Below are positions 7,232 to 15,631 of a stretch of DNA of 64,000 nt, one piece after another. Position 1 is the first letter of the stretch, and each line of letters starts with the position of its first letter. A program made the translations under genes and the position numbers. The notes beneath the pieces are model-generated. The model saw only the letters and a list, made by a program, of their open reading frames with translations. It had not been told where the DNA came from and searched no databases. Where the stretch lies: assembly GCF_001426925.1 (NCBI RefSeq), contig NZ_LMFR01000001.1, positions 4,313 through 68,312 on the forward strand, read 5' to 3'. This stretch comes from Microbacterium sp. Root53. GTDB taxonomy: Bacteria > Actinomycetota > Actinomycetes > Actinomycetales > Microbacteriaceae.

Positions 7232-8166
7232 CAGCCGCGCATCCCGAGCGTCGACGGCACGAAGATGCTCTCGAACGCCGGACGCTCTGTCAGGATGCCC
7301 TGCGTCATGGCGTTGTCGATCAGCTTCTCGAGCGTCACACGCGAGCCCTCCACGCCGTACGGGAGCGGGTCGGATCCGGTGAGCTCCATGACGGCGGTGA
7401 GGGTGCGATCCTGTCCCTTCTTCGCGCCGTCACTGTGCGCACGCAGCTCGTCGACGTAGCGGCGCTTCGCCTCGGTGAAGGCGTCGAAGATCGCGCGGGG
7501 GAGGTCGGGGCGCTCGGCGACGAGCGAGTCCTTCACGACGACGAGGTGGTTGATCGGGAAGACACCGGTGTCGCGCAGCACATCCAGGCCGGCCCGCAGC
7601 GGGTCGGCGAACAGCGGCACGACGTCAGGGTGGTCGATCGAGGCGCCGATGACGGCGTCGAGCTCGCCGGCGAGCAGCAGCTCCTCGAGAGTGCGGCCCT
7701 CTGGGGCCTGCACGACGTTGGCCGGCGGCACGTAGGTCGCGACGTGCTCGTCGCCGGAGCGCACCCAGGTGACGCTCGTCAGGTCCAGTCCCGCCTCAGC
7801 GAGGGCCGCACGGGCCCACACGCCGGTGGTGACCGTGTAGCCGCGGTTGACCCCGACGCGCTTGCCCGCGAGGTCGGGCGCCGTCATTCCGGAGTCGGCC
7901 TTGCGGATCTGCACGGCTCCGTGGTGGAAGTCGCGCACCAGGAAGATCGGAAGCGCGGTGAACGGGGCGCCGTGCTCCTTGGCCGTCAGGTAGGTGGTGA
8001 GCGCCATCTCGGCGACGTCGTACTCGAGGTTGCGCACCATCTTGCGGAAGCCCTTCACGAGGACCGGCTCATCGACGAAGTCGAGGGTGTACCCGGCCGG
8101 GGCGACGCTGCCCGTGATGAGCGCGCGGTTCGCGCCCTGCAGCCGGGTGAGTGTGGACAGGTGCAT
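7231..8166 (-). CDS. 4,5-dihydroxyphthalate decarboxylase / NMT1-like family protein
   Basis: 311 residues without a signal peptide, so it is a cytosolic enzyme rather than a periplasmic-type receptor despite the binding-protein fold. Typical segments are FRKMVRNLEYDVAEMALTTYL, PIFLVRDFHHGAVQI, LAGKRVGVNRGYTVTTGVWARAAL and TGVFPINHLVVVKDSLV. It is a diverged relative of the protein encoded at 11118-12119. It probably decarboxylates an aromatic or unsaturated acid. It is transcribed away from the alcohol dehydrogenase gene across a shared regulatory region, and its stop overlaps the rpiB-like start. Confidence 0.75.
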   Translation of the reverse strand: MHLSTLTRLQGANRALITGSVAPAGYTLDFVDEPVLVKGFRKMVRNLEYDVAEMALTTYLTAKEHGAPFTALPIFLVRDFHHGAVQIRKADSGMTAPDLAGKRVGVNRGYTVTTGVWARAALAEAGLDLTSVTWVRSGDEHVATYVPPANVVQAPEGRTLEELLLAGELDAVIGASIDHPDVVPLFADPLRAGLDVLRDTGVFPINHLVVVKDSLVAERPDLPRAIFDAFTEAKRRYVDELRAHSDGAKKGQDRTLTAVMELTGSDPLPYGVEGSRVTLEKLIDNAMTQGILTERPAFESIFVPSTLGMRG

Positions 8167-8210
8167 GGTGCCTCCGAGATCGTGTGGTGCGACTGCCTCG
8201 AATGCTAACG

Positions 8211-8221
8211 TGGTATGACCA
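8211..8221. promoter_or_regulatory. Perfect FadR-type operator in a divergent promoter
   Basis: TGGTATGACCA matches TGGT-N3-ACCA exactly. It lies 45 bases from the leftward start (8166) and 31 bases from the rightward start (8253), so one bound dimer could control both transcripts. Confidence 0.7.
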
Positions 8222-8252
8222 TTTATCCAATGAAGAGCCCAAGGATGTGCGC

Positions 8253-9407
8253 ATGAGCGAAACGGTTCTGGCAGCGGTGCGGACCGCGCCGGGGGTCACC
8301 GAGATGCAGGAGCTCCCGAAGCCCCGCATCGACGCTGACTCGGCCCTGCTGAAGGTGGAGGTCGCCGGCATCTGCGGCACCGACGCCAAGCTGTACTTCA
8401 ACCCGCCGAGCACCCCGGCCACGCAGGGGCGCGTGATCATGGGCCACGAGAACGTCGGCGTGATCGTGGAGGCGGGCGAGCAGTTCAAGATCCGCCACGG
8501 GCTGCAGGAGGGCGACCGCGTCTTCGTCGAGCACTACGTGGCCTGCTTCAACTGCGAGTGGTGCCGCATCGGCGAGTATCGCCACTGCGAGGCGACCGAC
8601 TGGCGCACCAATCCCGACGCCCGCCGCTTCGGTTATACGTCGGCCGACTTCGACGGCAACCTGTGGGGCGGCTTCTCGGAGTACATGTACCTGCCGTGGA
8701 ACGCGGTGCTGCACAAGGTGCCCGACACCGTCACCCCCGAGCTGGCCGGTCTGGTGATGCCGATCTCGAACGGCATCGAATGGGCGCTGCTCACCGCCGG
8801 CATCGGCTACAACGACACGGTGCTCATCCAGGGCCCGGGCCAGCAGGGCCTGGCCCAGCTGATGGCGGCCAAGCAGGCCGGTGCATCCAAGATCATCGTC
8901 TCGGGCACCACCCGCGACAAGGACCGCCTCGCGCTGGCCGAGGAGCTCGGCGCCGATCACACCATCGACGTGCTCACCGAGGACCCGCGCGAGAAGATCA
9001 TGGATCTCACGAACGGTCGCGGCCTCGACTTCGTGCTCGACTGCACCTCGCGCGCCGGCACCGCACCGGCACTGCTGGGCATCGACGTGCTCAAGCGTCG
9101 CGAGGGCACGCTCGTCGTGCAGGGCGAGCTCGCTGCGTTCCCCGACTTCCCGCTCAAGCAGGTCACCGAGAAGGCGATCACCATCAAGTCGGCGCGCGGT
9201 CACTCGTTCAATGCGTGCGAGCTCGCGATCGCGCAGATCGCGTCGGGCCGATTCCCGATGCACAAGCTCGCCACGCACCGCTACGGCATCGACCAGGTCG
9301 ACCTCGCGATCCGCGTGCTCGCCGGCAAGACCGACGAGGACGCGATCCACATCTCGATGATGCCCGAGCTGATCGGCAAGCCCGGCGGCCGGAAGGACGC
9401 CGCCTGA
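8253..9407 (+). CDS. Zinc-dependent medium-chain alcohol dehydrogenase
   Basis: 384 residues. The catalytic zinc site is GICGTD (Cys41) with GHE (His65, Glu66). The structural zinc lobe carries Cys98, Cys101, Cys104 and Cys112. The cofactor fold has GPGQQGLAQL near residue 195. ATG 8253 follows an AAGGA site; an ATG at 8151 would place the start in the divergent gene. It oxidises a secondary alcohol or reduces a ketone of the pathway with NAD(P). It heads the adh-raaA-type aldolase-hydratase-decarboxylase operon and its stop overlaps the next start (TGATG). Confidence 0.9.
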   Translation: MSETVLAAVRTAPGVTEMQELPKPRIDADSALLKVEVAGICGTDAKLYFNPPSTPATQGRVIMGHENVGVIVEAGEQFKIRHGLQEGDRVFVEHYVACFNCEWCRIGEYRHCEATDWRTNPDARRFGYTSADFDGNLWGGFSEYMYLPWNAVLHKVPDTVTPELAGLVMPISNGIEWALLTAGIGYNDTVLIQGPGQQGLAQLMAAKQAGASKIIVSGTTRDKDRLALAEELGADHTIDVLTEDPREKIMDLTNGRGLDFVLDCTSRAGTAPALLGIDVLKRREGTLVVQGELAAFPDFPLKQVTEKAITIKSARGHSFNACELAIAQIASGRFPMHKLATHRYGIDQVDLAIRVLAGKTDEDAIHISMMPELIGKPGGRKDAA

Positions 9408-10114
9408 TGCCGGGCGTCGTCGTCACCGACCCGCCCCGCACGCCGCTCGATCAGGTCGATGCGCTCGCCGCGTTCGGCGTCGCGACCATCCACGAGGCGC
9501 AGGGACGCACCGGTCTGCTCGGATCGTCGATCACCCCGATTCAGCAGAACGTGCGCGTCGCGGGCAACGCCGTCACCGTGACCGTCGCCCCGGGCGACAA
9601 CACGATGATCGGCGTGGCCGTCGAGCAGTGCCAGGAGGGCGACATCCTCGTGGTCGTGCCGACCTCGCCGTGCGACATGGGCTACTTCGGAGACCTGTTG
9701 GCCACCTCGCTCAAGGCACGGGGCGTGCGCGGCCTGGTCATCGAGGCAGGAGTGCGCGACGTGGCCGACCTGCGAGAGATGGGCTTCGCGGTCTGGTCGA
9801 GCCACGTCTCCGCCGAGGGCACGCGCAAGGGCGCGCTCGGCGACGTCAACGTGCCGATCTCCGTCGCGGGCCGCATCGTCGAACCCGGCGATGTCGTCGT
9901 CGCGGACGACGACGGCGTGGTCATCGTCCCCCGCGCTCAGGCCCCGGCCGTCGCGCGCGCCTCCCGCGAGCGCGAGGAGAAGGAGGAGCGCGCCCGTGCG
10001 CGCTATCTGGCGGGCGAGATCGCGCTTGACGTGAACGACATGCGACCCATGATCGAGAAGGCCGGCATCCGCTACGTGGACTACCAGGCCTGGAAGGAAG
10101 AGGCCGACAAGTGA
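9407..10114 (+). CDS. RraA-fold aldolase (4-carboxy-4-hydroxy-2-oxoadipate aldolase-like)
   Basis: 235 residues: FGVATIHEAQGRTGLL, then GDILVVVP, GYFGDLLATSLKARGVRGLVIEAGVRD and GDVVVADDDGVVIVP. The G-x-x-x-D substrate/metal motif sits in FGDLLATSL...VRD. The C-terminal extension EREEKEERARARYLAGEI ending LDVNDMRPMIEKAGIRYV is what separates LigK/GalC-type CHA aldolases from the RNase-E regulator RraA. CHA aldolase splits the terminal protocatechuate/gallate-pathway intermediate into pyruvate and oxaloacetate. The next gene encodes the preceding step, supporting the call. Confidence 0.82.
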   Translation: MPGVVVTDPPRTPLDQVDALAAFGVATIHEAQGRTGLLGSSITPIQQNVRVAGNAVTVTVAPGDNTMIGVAVEQCQEGDILVVVPTSPCDMGYFGDLLATSLKARGVRGLVIEAGVRDVADLREMGFAVWSSHVSAEGTRKGALGDVNVPISVAGRIVEPGDVVVADDDGVVIVPRAQAPAVARASREREEKEERARARYLAGEIALDVNDMRPMIEKAGIRYVDYQAWKEEADK

Positions 10115-11121
10115 TCATCGACGTCCACGGCCATTACACGACCGAGCCCAGCGCGCTGCTGGACTTCCGCAAGGCGCAGCTGAACGGCGAGAGTCCCGCA
10201 TCCGCGGACCTGTGGAACCGGATCAGCGACGACCAGGTGCGCGAGAGCGTCGTCGGCAACCAGATCCGCGTGCTCACCGAGCGCGGCGGCGACCTGATGA
10301 TCTTCTCGCCCCGCGCGTCGGGCATGCAGCACCACCAGCCGGACGCCCGCATGGCGGACGAGTGGGCGCGCGCGTCGAACGACCTGATCTCGCGAGTCAG
10401 CTCGCTGTTCCCCGAGCACTTCGCGCCGGCCGCGCAGCTGCCCCAGACGCCCGAGGGCAATCTCGACGGCGCGATCGCCGAGCTGCGCCGCACGGTCACC
10501 GAGCTCGGCTTCGTCGCGGCCAACCTGAACCCGGATCCGTCGGGAACGTGGGCGGGCAAGCCGCTCACCGACGAGTCGTGGTTCCCGCTGTACGAGGCGG
10601 CCGAGGAGCTCGACGTGCCGTTCATGGTGCACGTCTCGACGGCGGACAACCCGAACTTCCACACGCTCGGCGCGCACTACCTGAACGCCGACACCAGCGT
10701 GTTCATGCAGCTGCTGCAGTCGGACCTGTTCCAGCGGTTCCCCGGTCTGCGCCTGGTGATCCCGCACGGCGGCGGGGCCGTTCCGTACCACTGGGGACGC
10801 TACCGCGGCCTGTCCGTGCGCAACGGCTGGCAGGATCCGTCCGAGCTGCTCGCGAACGTGTTCTTCGACACAGCCGTGTACCACCAGCCGGGCATCGACC
10901 TGCTGACCGAGGTCGTGCCGGCCGCGAACGTGCTGTTCGCGTCCGAGATGCTCGGCGCGGTGCGCGGAGCCGACCCCGAGACGGGCGTGGAGTGGGACGA
11001 CACCCTCGTCTACCTGCGAAGCGCCGACCTGGACGAGGACGACTTCGATCGCATCACCCGCGCCAACGCGCTGCGGGTCTATCCGCGCCTTGCGGCGCGC
11101 CTGGAGGGCACGAGCGCATGA
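10111..11121 (+). CDS. Amidohydrolase-superfamily hydratase (4-oxalomesaconate hydratase, LigJ-like)
   Basis: 336 residues from a GTG overlapping the aldolase stop. It has the ACMSD/LigJ branch layout: IIDVHGHYT (metal HxH), LMIFSPRASGMQHH, FVAANLNPDPSG, PFMVHVS, LVIPHGGGAVPYHWGR and a closing LFASEMLG. LigJ hydrates 4-oxalomesaconate to CHA, the substrate of the adjacent aldolase, so two consecutive lower-pathway steps are encoded side by side. An ACMSD-type decarboxylase is the alternative. The order GTG/ATGA overlaps on both sides show tight translational coupling. Confidence 0.8.
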   Translation: MIIDVHGHYTTEPSALLDFRKAQLNGESPASADLWNRISDDQVRESVVGNQIRVLTERGGDLMIFSPRASGMQHHQPDARMADEWARASNDLISRVSSLFPEHFAPAAQLPQTPEGNLDGAIAELRRTVTELGFVAANLNPDPSGTWAGKPLTDESWFPLYEAAEELDVPFMVHVSTADNPNFHTLGAHYLNADTSVFMQLLQSDLFQRFPGLRLVIPHGGGAVPYHWGRYRGLSVRNGWQDPSELLANVFFDTAVYHQPGIDLLTEVVPAANVLFASEMLGAVRGADPETGVEWDDTLVYLRSADLDEDDFDRITRANALRVYPRLAARLEGTSA

Positions 11122-12119
11122 GCAGGATCCCGCTGACATTCGCGTGCGGCGACTACGACCGCACCCGGTCCATCGCGGAGGGCACGGTCCCCGTTGACGG
11201 CGTCGACCTCAACTATCTGCGCCTGCCCGTGGAGGAGACCTTCTTCCGCATGCTGCGGCACCGCGAGTTCGAGGTCGCCGAGATGTCGCTGTCGACGTAC
11301 ACGGCGACGCTCGACAGGGCCGGCGGCCTGGAGAACTCGCCGTTCGTGGCGATCCCGGTCTACACCTCGCGGGTCTTCCGTCACGGCGGCATCTTCATCA
11401 ACACCGAGGCGGGCATCGAGCGGCCGTCCGACCTGGTCGGCAAGCGCATCGCCATGCCGGAGATGCAGCTCACGGCGGTGGTCTGGCAGCGCGGCATCCT
11501 CGCCGACCACTACGGCGTGCCGCTCGACTCGGCGACGTACTTCACGGGCGGCGAGGAGACCCCCGGCCGGATCGAGAAGGGCAAGGTCGACGTGCCCTTC
11601 GACGTCCGCCCGATCCCCGAGGACAAGACGATCTCGCGGATGCTTGCCGACGGCGAGCTCGACGCGCTGCTCGCGCCCCGCATCCCGAGCACGTTCGATC
11701 CGAAGGGCGGCACCGTCGCGCGCCTGTTCCCCGACGCGAAGGCGGCCGAGCAGGAGTACTTCGCTCAGACCGGGATCTTCCCGATCATGCACGTCGTCGT
11801 GATCCGCCGGGACGTCTACGAGCGCGCGCCGTGGGTGGCGCAGTCGCTGACGAAGGCGCTGAACATCGCCAAGAAGGAGGCGCACGCGCGCATCTACGAT
11901 GCGTCGGCGCTGCAGCTGATGGACCCCTGGCTCATGGTGCACCTCGAGCAGGCGCGCACGCTGCTGGGTGAGGACTTCTGGTCGTACGGGCTCGGCCCGT
12001 CCGATCGCAAGGTGCTCGAGACCTTCCTGCGCTACCACCACGAGCAGGGCCTGTCGCGCACGCTGCGCGCGCCGGAGGAGATCTTCGCCCCCGAATCGCT
12101 GGAATCGTTCATCATCTGA
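11118..12119 (+). CDS. 4,5-dihydroxyphthalate decarboxylase family protein
   Basis: 333 residues, no leader peptide. The N-terminus LTFACGDYDRTRSIAEG with DGVDLNYLRLPVEETFFRM and FEVAEMSLSTYTATL is the signature of Pht5-type 4,5-dihydroxyphthalate decarboxylases, followed by SRVFRHGGIFINTEAG and GIFPIMHVVVIRRDVY. It would convert 4,5-dihydroxyphthalate to protocatechuate, fitting a phthalate-type oxygenase upstream and LigJ/LigK-type enzymes in the same operon. It is the better family match of the two homologues in this window. It ends the operon 15 bases before a strong terminator. Confidence 0.85.
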   Translation: MSRIPLTFACGDYDRTRSIAEGTVPVDGVDLNYLRLPVEETFFRMLRHREFEVAEMSLSTYTATLDRAGGLENSPFVAIPVYTSRVFRHGGIFINTEAGIERPSDLVGKRIAMPEMQLTAVVWQRGILADHYGVPLDSATYFTGGEETPGRIEKGKVDVPFDVRPIPEDKTISRMLADGELDALLAPRIPSTFDPKGGTVARLFPDAKAAEQEYFAQTGIFPIMHVVVIRRDVYERAPWVAQSLTKALNIAKKEAHARIYDASALQLMDPWLMVHLEQARTLLGEDFWSYGLGPSDRKVLETFLRYHHEQGLSRTLRAPEEIFAPESLESFII

Positions 12120-12134
12120 CGCCACGGAACTGTC

Positions 12135-12190
12135 GCACTCACGCTGAGAGGGCCTGGAGCGCAAGCTCCAGGCCCTCTCAGCGTGAGTGC
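12135..12190. terminator. Strong bidirectional hairpin terminator
   Basis: A perfect 26-bp stem (12135-12160 with 12165-12190) and a GCAA tetraloop, between the stops of two convergent genes. Confidence 0.88.
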
Positions 12191-12195
12191 GGTGA

Positions 12196-13467
12196 TCACG
12201 CCGGGGCGTGCGCGCTCAGGTGCGTCTTCAGCGGGATGTCGAGGTCGCCCGCGGCGTCGGCGGGGATGGTGCGGCCCATCTCGAGGACGCGGCGCACGGC
12301 CATGTAGTCGCGCGGCGAGTTCACCGCCTCGACCGAGACCAGCCGCCCGTCGCGGTAGTAGAGGGCGGAGAACTGCTCGGTGTCGGGGTCGCCGCGCAGC
12401 ACGACCTGGTCGTACCCGATCGACAGGCCGGCCATCTGCAGCTTCAGGTCGGCCTGGTCGGACCAGAACCAGGGCAGCGGCGGCTCGACGGGCTCGCGGT
12501 CGAGCAGGGCCGCCGCGGCGGCCTTCGCCAGCGCGATCGCGTTGGGCACCGACTCGAGACGCACCTGGCCGTGGTCGGGGTGCGCCACGACGGCACAGTC
12601 GCCGGCGGCGACGACGCCGGGCAGGCGGGTGCGGCCCTGCTGATCGACCTCGATGCCACGGTCGGTGCCGATGCCCAGCTGCTGCGCGAGCTCGGTGTGC
12701 GGGATGAGTCCGATGCCCACGACGACGACGTCCGCATCGATGACACGACCGTCGGCCAGCTCGACGCCGCTCACGCGGCCCTCGCCGCGGAAGCCGGTCA
12801 CGGCCGCGCCGGTTTCGATCTGCGTGCCGCGGCGGCGGTGCGCGGCGGCGTAGAACGCCGACATCTCCGGCGCGACCACGCGGGCCATGAGCCGATCCAG
12901 TGCCTCGAGCACGGTGACCTTCTTGCCCTTGGCGGTCGAGGCCGCGGCGATCTCGAGGCCCACGAAGCCGCCGCCGACGACGACCACGTGCTCGGCCGCG
13001 TCGAGGTCCCGACGCAGGTTCGCGGCGTCGTCGACGTCGCGCAGGTAGTGGATGCCAGCGAGGTCGGATCCGGGCGCCTGCAGACGGCGCGGGTGGCCGC
13101 CTACGGTGAGGGCGAGCTTGTCGAAGGCAAGCGTCAGGCCGCTCTTCGTCCGGGCCTGGCCGGCGCCGTTGCCGCCCTCGACGAGCGTGATGGTCTCTAT
13201 CCACTCGCCGCGCAGCACGTCGATGCCGTTGGCCTCGTAGAAGTCCTCCCCGCGCAGCGAGAGCTCGGTCTCGTCGGCCTTGCCGGAGAGGTACGCCTTG
13301 GACAGGGGCGGGCGCTGGTAGGGGAGCCGGGGCTCGCCGCTGACGAGCGTGATCCTGCCGGCGTGATCCATCTCTCGGAGGCTGGTGGCGAGCTGCAGGC
13401 CCGCCTGGCCGGCCCCGACGATGAGGGTTCCGGCTGACAGCGGGCGCGCCGTTGCGTCGGTCATCAT
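12196..13467 (-). CDS. FAD-dependent ferredoxin-NAD(P)+ reductase (putidaredoxin reductase type)
   Basis: 423 residues with VGAGQAG (FAD, residues 17-23), PYQRPPLSKAYL, the NAD-binding VVVVGGGFVGLE, LPGVVAAGDC with the FAD-ribityl Asp, and the family's C-terminal PWFWSDQADLKLQMAGL. It reduces a [2Fe-2S] ferredoxin with NADH. Only one such ferredoxin is encoded here (2939-3265), so oxygenase, ferredoxin and reductase form a three-component system split over 10 kb. A good AAGGAGG precedes the start. A FadR-type site lies immediately upstream. Confidence 0.92.
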   Translation of the reverse strand: MMTDATARPLSAGTLIVGAGQAGLQLATSLREMDHAGRITLVSGEPRLPYQRPPLSKAYLSGKADETELSLRGEDFYEANGIDVLRGEWIETITLVEGGNGAGQARTKSGLTLAFDKLALTVGGHPRRLQAPGSDLAGIHYLRDVDDAANLRRDLDAAEHVVVVGGGFVGLEIAAASTAKGKKVTVLEALDRLMARVVAPEMSAFYAAAHRRRGTQIETGAAVTGFRGEGRVSGVELADGRVIDADVVVVGIGLIPHTELAQQLGIGTDRGIEVDQQGRTRLPGVVAAGDCAVVAHPDHGQVRLESVPNAIALAKAAAAALLDREPVEPPLPWFWSDQADLKLQMAGLSIGYDQVVLRGDPDTEQFSALYYRDGRLVSVEAVNSPRDYMAVRRVLEMGRTIPADAAGDLDIPLKTHLSAHAPA

Positions 13468-13481
13468 GGTCCTCCTTCTAC

Positions 13482-13500
13482 GGTTAGACCATTAGACCAC
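13482..13500. promoter_or_regulatory. Candidate FadR-type operator before the ferredoxin reductase gene
   Basis: GGTTAGACCATTAGACCAC contains CGGT-TAG-ACCA (13481-13491, one mismatch to the palindrome) and a second AGACCA half-site 9 bases on. AGACCATTAGACC is also found at 52811-52823 before tctA. The site starts about 14 bases upstream of the reductase ATG on the minus strand, just ahead of the ribosome binding site. Confidence 0.6.
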
Positions 13501-13560
13501 ATTTACCGCATGCGCGCACCGGCGAAGTCTCCGCGGGGGCCGGTGGCCGCTCGCAGAGGG

Positions 13561-13591
13561 GCCGCGTCGGCGCCTTCGCGGCCGACGCGGC
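13561..13591 (-). terminator. Hairpin terminator after the GntR gene
   Basis: GCCGCGTCGGC pairs with GCCGACGCGGC around a 9-base loop, 12 bases past the stop of the regulator gene. It separates that gene from the reductase gene, which then needs its own promoter. Confidence 0.7.
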
Positions 13592-13602
13592 TCAGCGGAC
13601 GC

Positions 13603-14346
13603 TCACTCGTCGCCCTCGAGCAGCCTGATGCGATCGGCTGTGCGCCCCAGGTGCTCGGTCATGATCGCGCTCGCGCGCTCGAGGTCGCGTGCCTCGACGG
13701 CGTCGATGATGTCGTCGTGCTCCTGGATGCCGCGCATGCCCATGACCGGGGCGGCCGCCTTCGCCTCCGTGAGCGAGGTGAGGATGGGGCCGTAGAAGCT
13801 GCGCATCAGCACCTCGACGGCGCCGTTGTGCGCGCACGCGGCGAGGCGTACGTGGAACGCGGCCGACATCTCCGTAGAGTACCGGCCCTCGTTCTCGAGA
13901 TCCTTCGACTCGGCCACGATGGCGCGCAACGCCGCGATGTCGTCGTCGGTGGCGTACTTCATCACCAGGGGCAGGATCGCGACTTCGAAGGCCAGACGCG
14001 CCTCCGTCGCGGCCGTGCCCGTGATCGGCGAGAGTGAGAGAAGGTGCGCGAGGTTGTCGCCCACCAGCTCGGCGGAAGGGGAGGTGAGGAACGAGCCGCC
14101 CTGGGCGCCGACGCGCACCTCGACCAGGCCGTTGGCCTCGAGGATGCGCAGCGCCTCGCGCACTGTGACCCGGCTCACTCCGAACTGCTGGCACAGGTCG
14201 CGCTCGTTGGGCAGTCGATCCCCGGCCTTCAGCTCGCCATCGCGGATGAACTGCTTGATCTGATCGACGATGGCGTAGGACGTCCGCCCGACGTTGACCG
14301 GCGTGAACTTCGGTGTACTGCGGCGGTCGGGTGAGGTGGAAGACAT
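13603..14346 (-). CDS. FadR-subfamily GntR repressor (FCD domain)
   Basis: 247 residues from ATG 14346, which follows AAAGAGA; an upstream in-frame ATG at 14400 lacks such a site. The winged helix spans residues 23-85: RTSYAIVDQIKQFIRDGEL, GDRLPNERDLCQQFGVSRVTVREALRIL, NGLVEVRVGAQGGSF. The FCD domain follows, with LAFEVAILPL, AFHVRLAACAHN and EHDDIIDAVEARDLERASAIMTEHL; the conserved Asp/His positions suggest a metal and a carboxylate effector. It is the best candidate to bind the TGGT-N3-ACCA sites found across the island and to release them on an aromatic-acid pathway inducer. Confidence 0.92.
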   Translation of the reverse strand: MSSTSPDRRSTPKFTPVNVGRTSYAIVDQIKQFIRDGELKAGDRLPNERDLCQQFGVSRVTVREALRILEANGLVEVRVGAQGGSFLTSPSAELVGDNLAHLLSLSPITGTAATEARLAFEVAILPLVMKYATDDDIAALRAIVAESKDLENEGRYSTEMSAAFHVRLAACAHNGAVEVLMRSFYGPILTSLTEAKAAAPVMGMRGIQEHDDIIDAVEARDLERASAIMTEHLGRTADRIRLLEGDE

Positions 14347-14409
14347 GATCTCTTTCTGTGGCCCCACGACGCTCAGGATGTGATGGAGTGGGGTGCGCAT
14401 GGGGCGGCG

Positions 14410-14426
14410 CTCGCGAAGTTCGCGAG
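14410..14426. promoter_or_regulatory. Perfect 17-bp palindrome between divergent regulators
   Basis: CTCGCGAA-G-TTCGCGAG is a perfect 8-1-8 inverted repeat, midway between the GntR (leftward) and LysR (rightward) starts, next to an AT-rich stretch (ACATATATTATCG). It differs from the FadR-type site and could be the LysR target or an autoregulatory site. Confidence 0.5.
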
Positions 14427-14506
14427 ACCGAGCACTTCGGCAAACATATATTATCGTTCTCTATCTCTGCGGCGCTCGTGGCGTTCCGGGTGGGGGAAAT
14501 CGGCAT

Positions 14507-15403
14507 ATGGACCTGCGGCAGTTGCGGTACTTCACGGCGGTGGCGGAAACCTGCCATTTCGGGCAGGCGTCTGAACGGCTGCAGGTCTCGCAGTCGACGA
14601 TCTCGCAGGCGATCCGGGCGCTCGAGGATGAGCTCGGCGCCACGCTGCTGGAGCGCACCACCCGCCTCGTCACCGTGACGACCGCCGGCGCGTTCCTCTA
14701 TTCAGAGGCCGAGCAGATCTTCCGCCGGGTCGACGAGGCAGCGGTCGCGGTGAAGCGGCTCGCGGCCGGCAAGTCGGGATTCCTCCGGCTGGGGATGACG
14801 GGCATCGCCACGTACGCGTACCTCCCCCGCATCGCGCGCCTGCTGCGCGAGGAGCTGCACGGCGTGGTGCTGTCGGTGCGCGGCGACATGCTGACCCCCG
14901 ACCAGTGCGACGCGCTGCGCTCCGGTGCGCTCGGGCTCGGGATCCTGCGTCCTCCGGTCGTCGGCGATGGAATAGAGACGCTGCCGTTCGTGAAGGAGCG
15001 TCTGCTGCTCGCGATGCCGGAGGCGCACCCGCTGGCGGACAAGCCGGATCTCACGCTGATCGATCTGCGTGACGAGGCGTGGGTCGCGTACGACGGCGAC
15101 CACTCGCCCCTGAACGACGCCGCGAGCCACGCCTGCCTGCAGGCAGGCTTCACGCCGCGTCGGGCGCACTTCGGCCTGACGACATCGGTGCTGCTCGGCC
15201 TCGTCGCGGCCGGCCTCGGCGTCACGCTGGTGCCCGAGGGTGCCCGCGCCCTGCCGCGTCAGGGAGTCCGCTTCCGCGAGGTGGACGGCGTCGGCGAGCT
15301 CGAGCAGGTGCTCGCCTTCCGCAAGGACGCGCGCGATCCGGTCGTCGACGCCGCGGTGTCTCTCCTGCAGGCGCGCTGGGCCGAGGAGCCGGTCGAGGCG
15401 TAG
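14507..15403 (+). CDS. LysR-family transcriptional regulator
   Basis: 298 residues. The N-terminal helix-turn-helix is MDLRQLRYFTAVAETCHFGQASERL, QSTISQAIRALEDELGATLLERT. The effector domain follows from about residue 90 (LRLGMTGIATYAYLPRI, LLAMPEAHPLADKPD, LVAAGLGVTLVPEGA). ATG 14507 gives the canonical LysR N-terminus. It is divergent from the GntR gene. The frameshifted LysR gene at 22218-23119 is a close relative in both domains. Likely a ligand-responsive activator of part of the island; the target is not evident. Confidence 0.93.
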   Translation: MDLRQLRYFTAVAETCHFGQASERLQVSQSTISQAIRALEDELGATLLERTTRLVTVTTAGAFLYSEAEQIFRRVDEAAVAVKRLAAGKSGFLRLGMTGIATYAYLPRIARLLREELHGVVLSVRGDMLTPDQCDALRSGALGLGILRPPVVGDGIETLPFVKERLLLAMPEAHPLADKPDLTLIDLRDEAWVAYDGDHSPLNDAASHACLQAGFTPRRAHFGLTTSVLLGLVAAGLGVTLVPEGARALPRQGVRFREVDGVGELEQVLAFRKDARDPVVDAAVSLLQARWAEEPVEA

Positions 15404-15475
15404 CGCCTGCCGAGCGGTGCCCGTCGCCCCCTGGGCCCGGCCCCCGGGTTCCCGCGCGCCTGCGCCTGAGTGGCT

Positions 15476-15502
15476 CCCGGCGTCCCCGGCGGGGACGCCG
15501 GG
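15476..15502 (+). terminator. Hairpin terminator after the LysR gene
   Basis: CCCGGCGTCCCC pairs perfectly with GGGGACGCCGGG around a GGC loop, 73 bases after the LysR stop. The rest of the 15404-15631 gap holds an AT-richer stretch near 15540-15580 that probably contains the promoter of the next gene. Confidence 0.7.
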
Positions 15503-15631
15503 TTCGGCGCGTCCCTCCGCCGCCCACACACCCTTTCATCGATATTCTGCTTGCAATAGCCTTTGATTAAGTGTTAGCTGGCATCAATCGGCCCGCACTT
15601 CTCCGCGACGAAGCGGAGGGACGAGAGGGAA

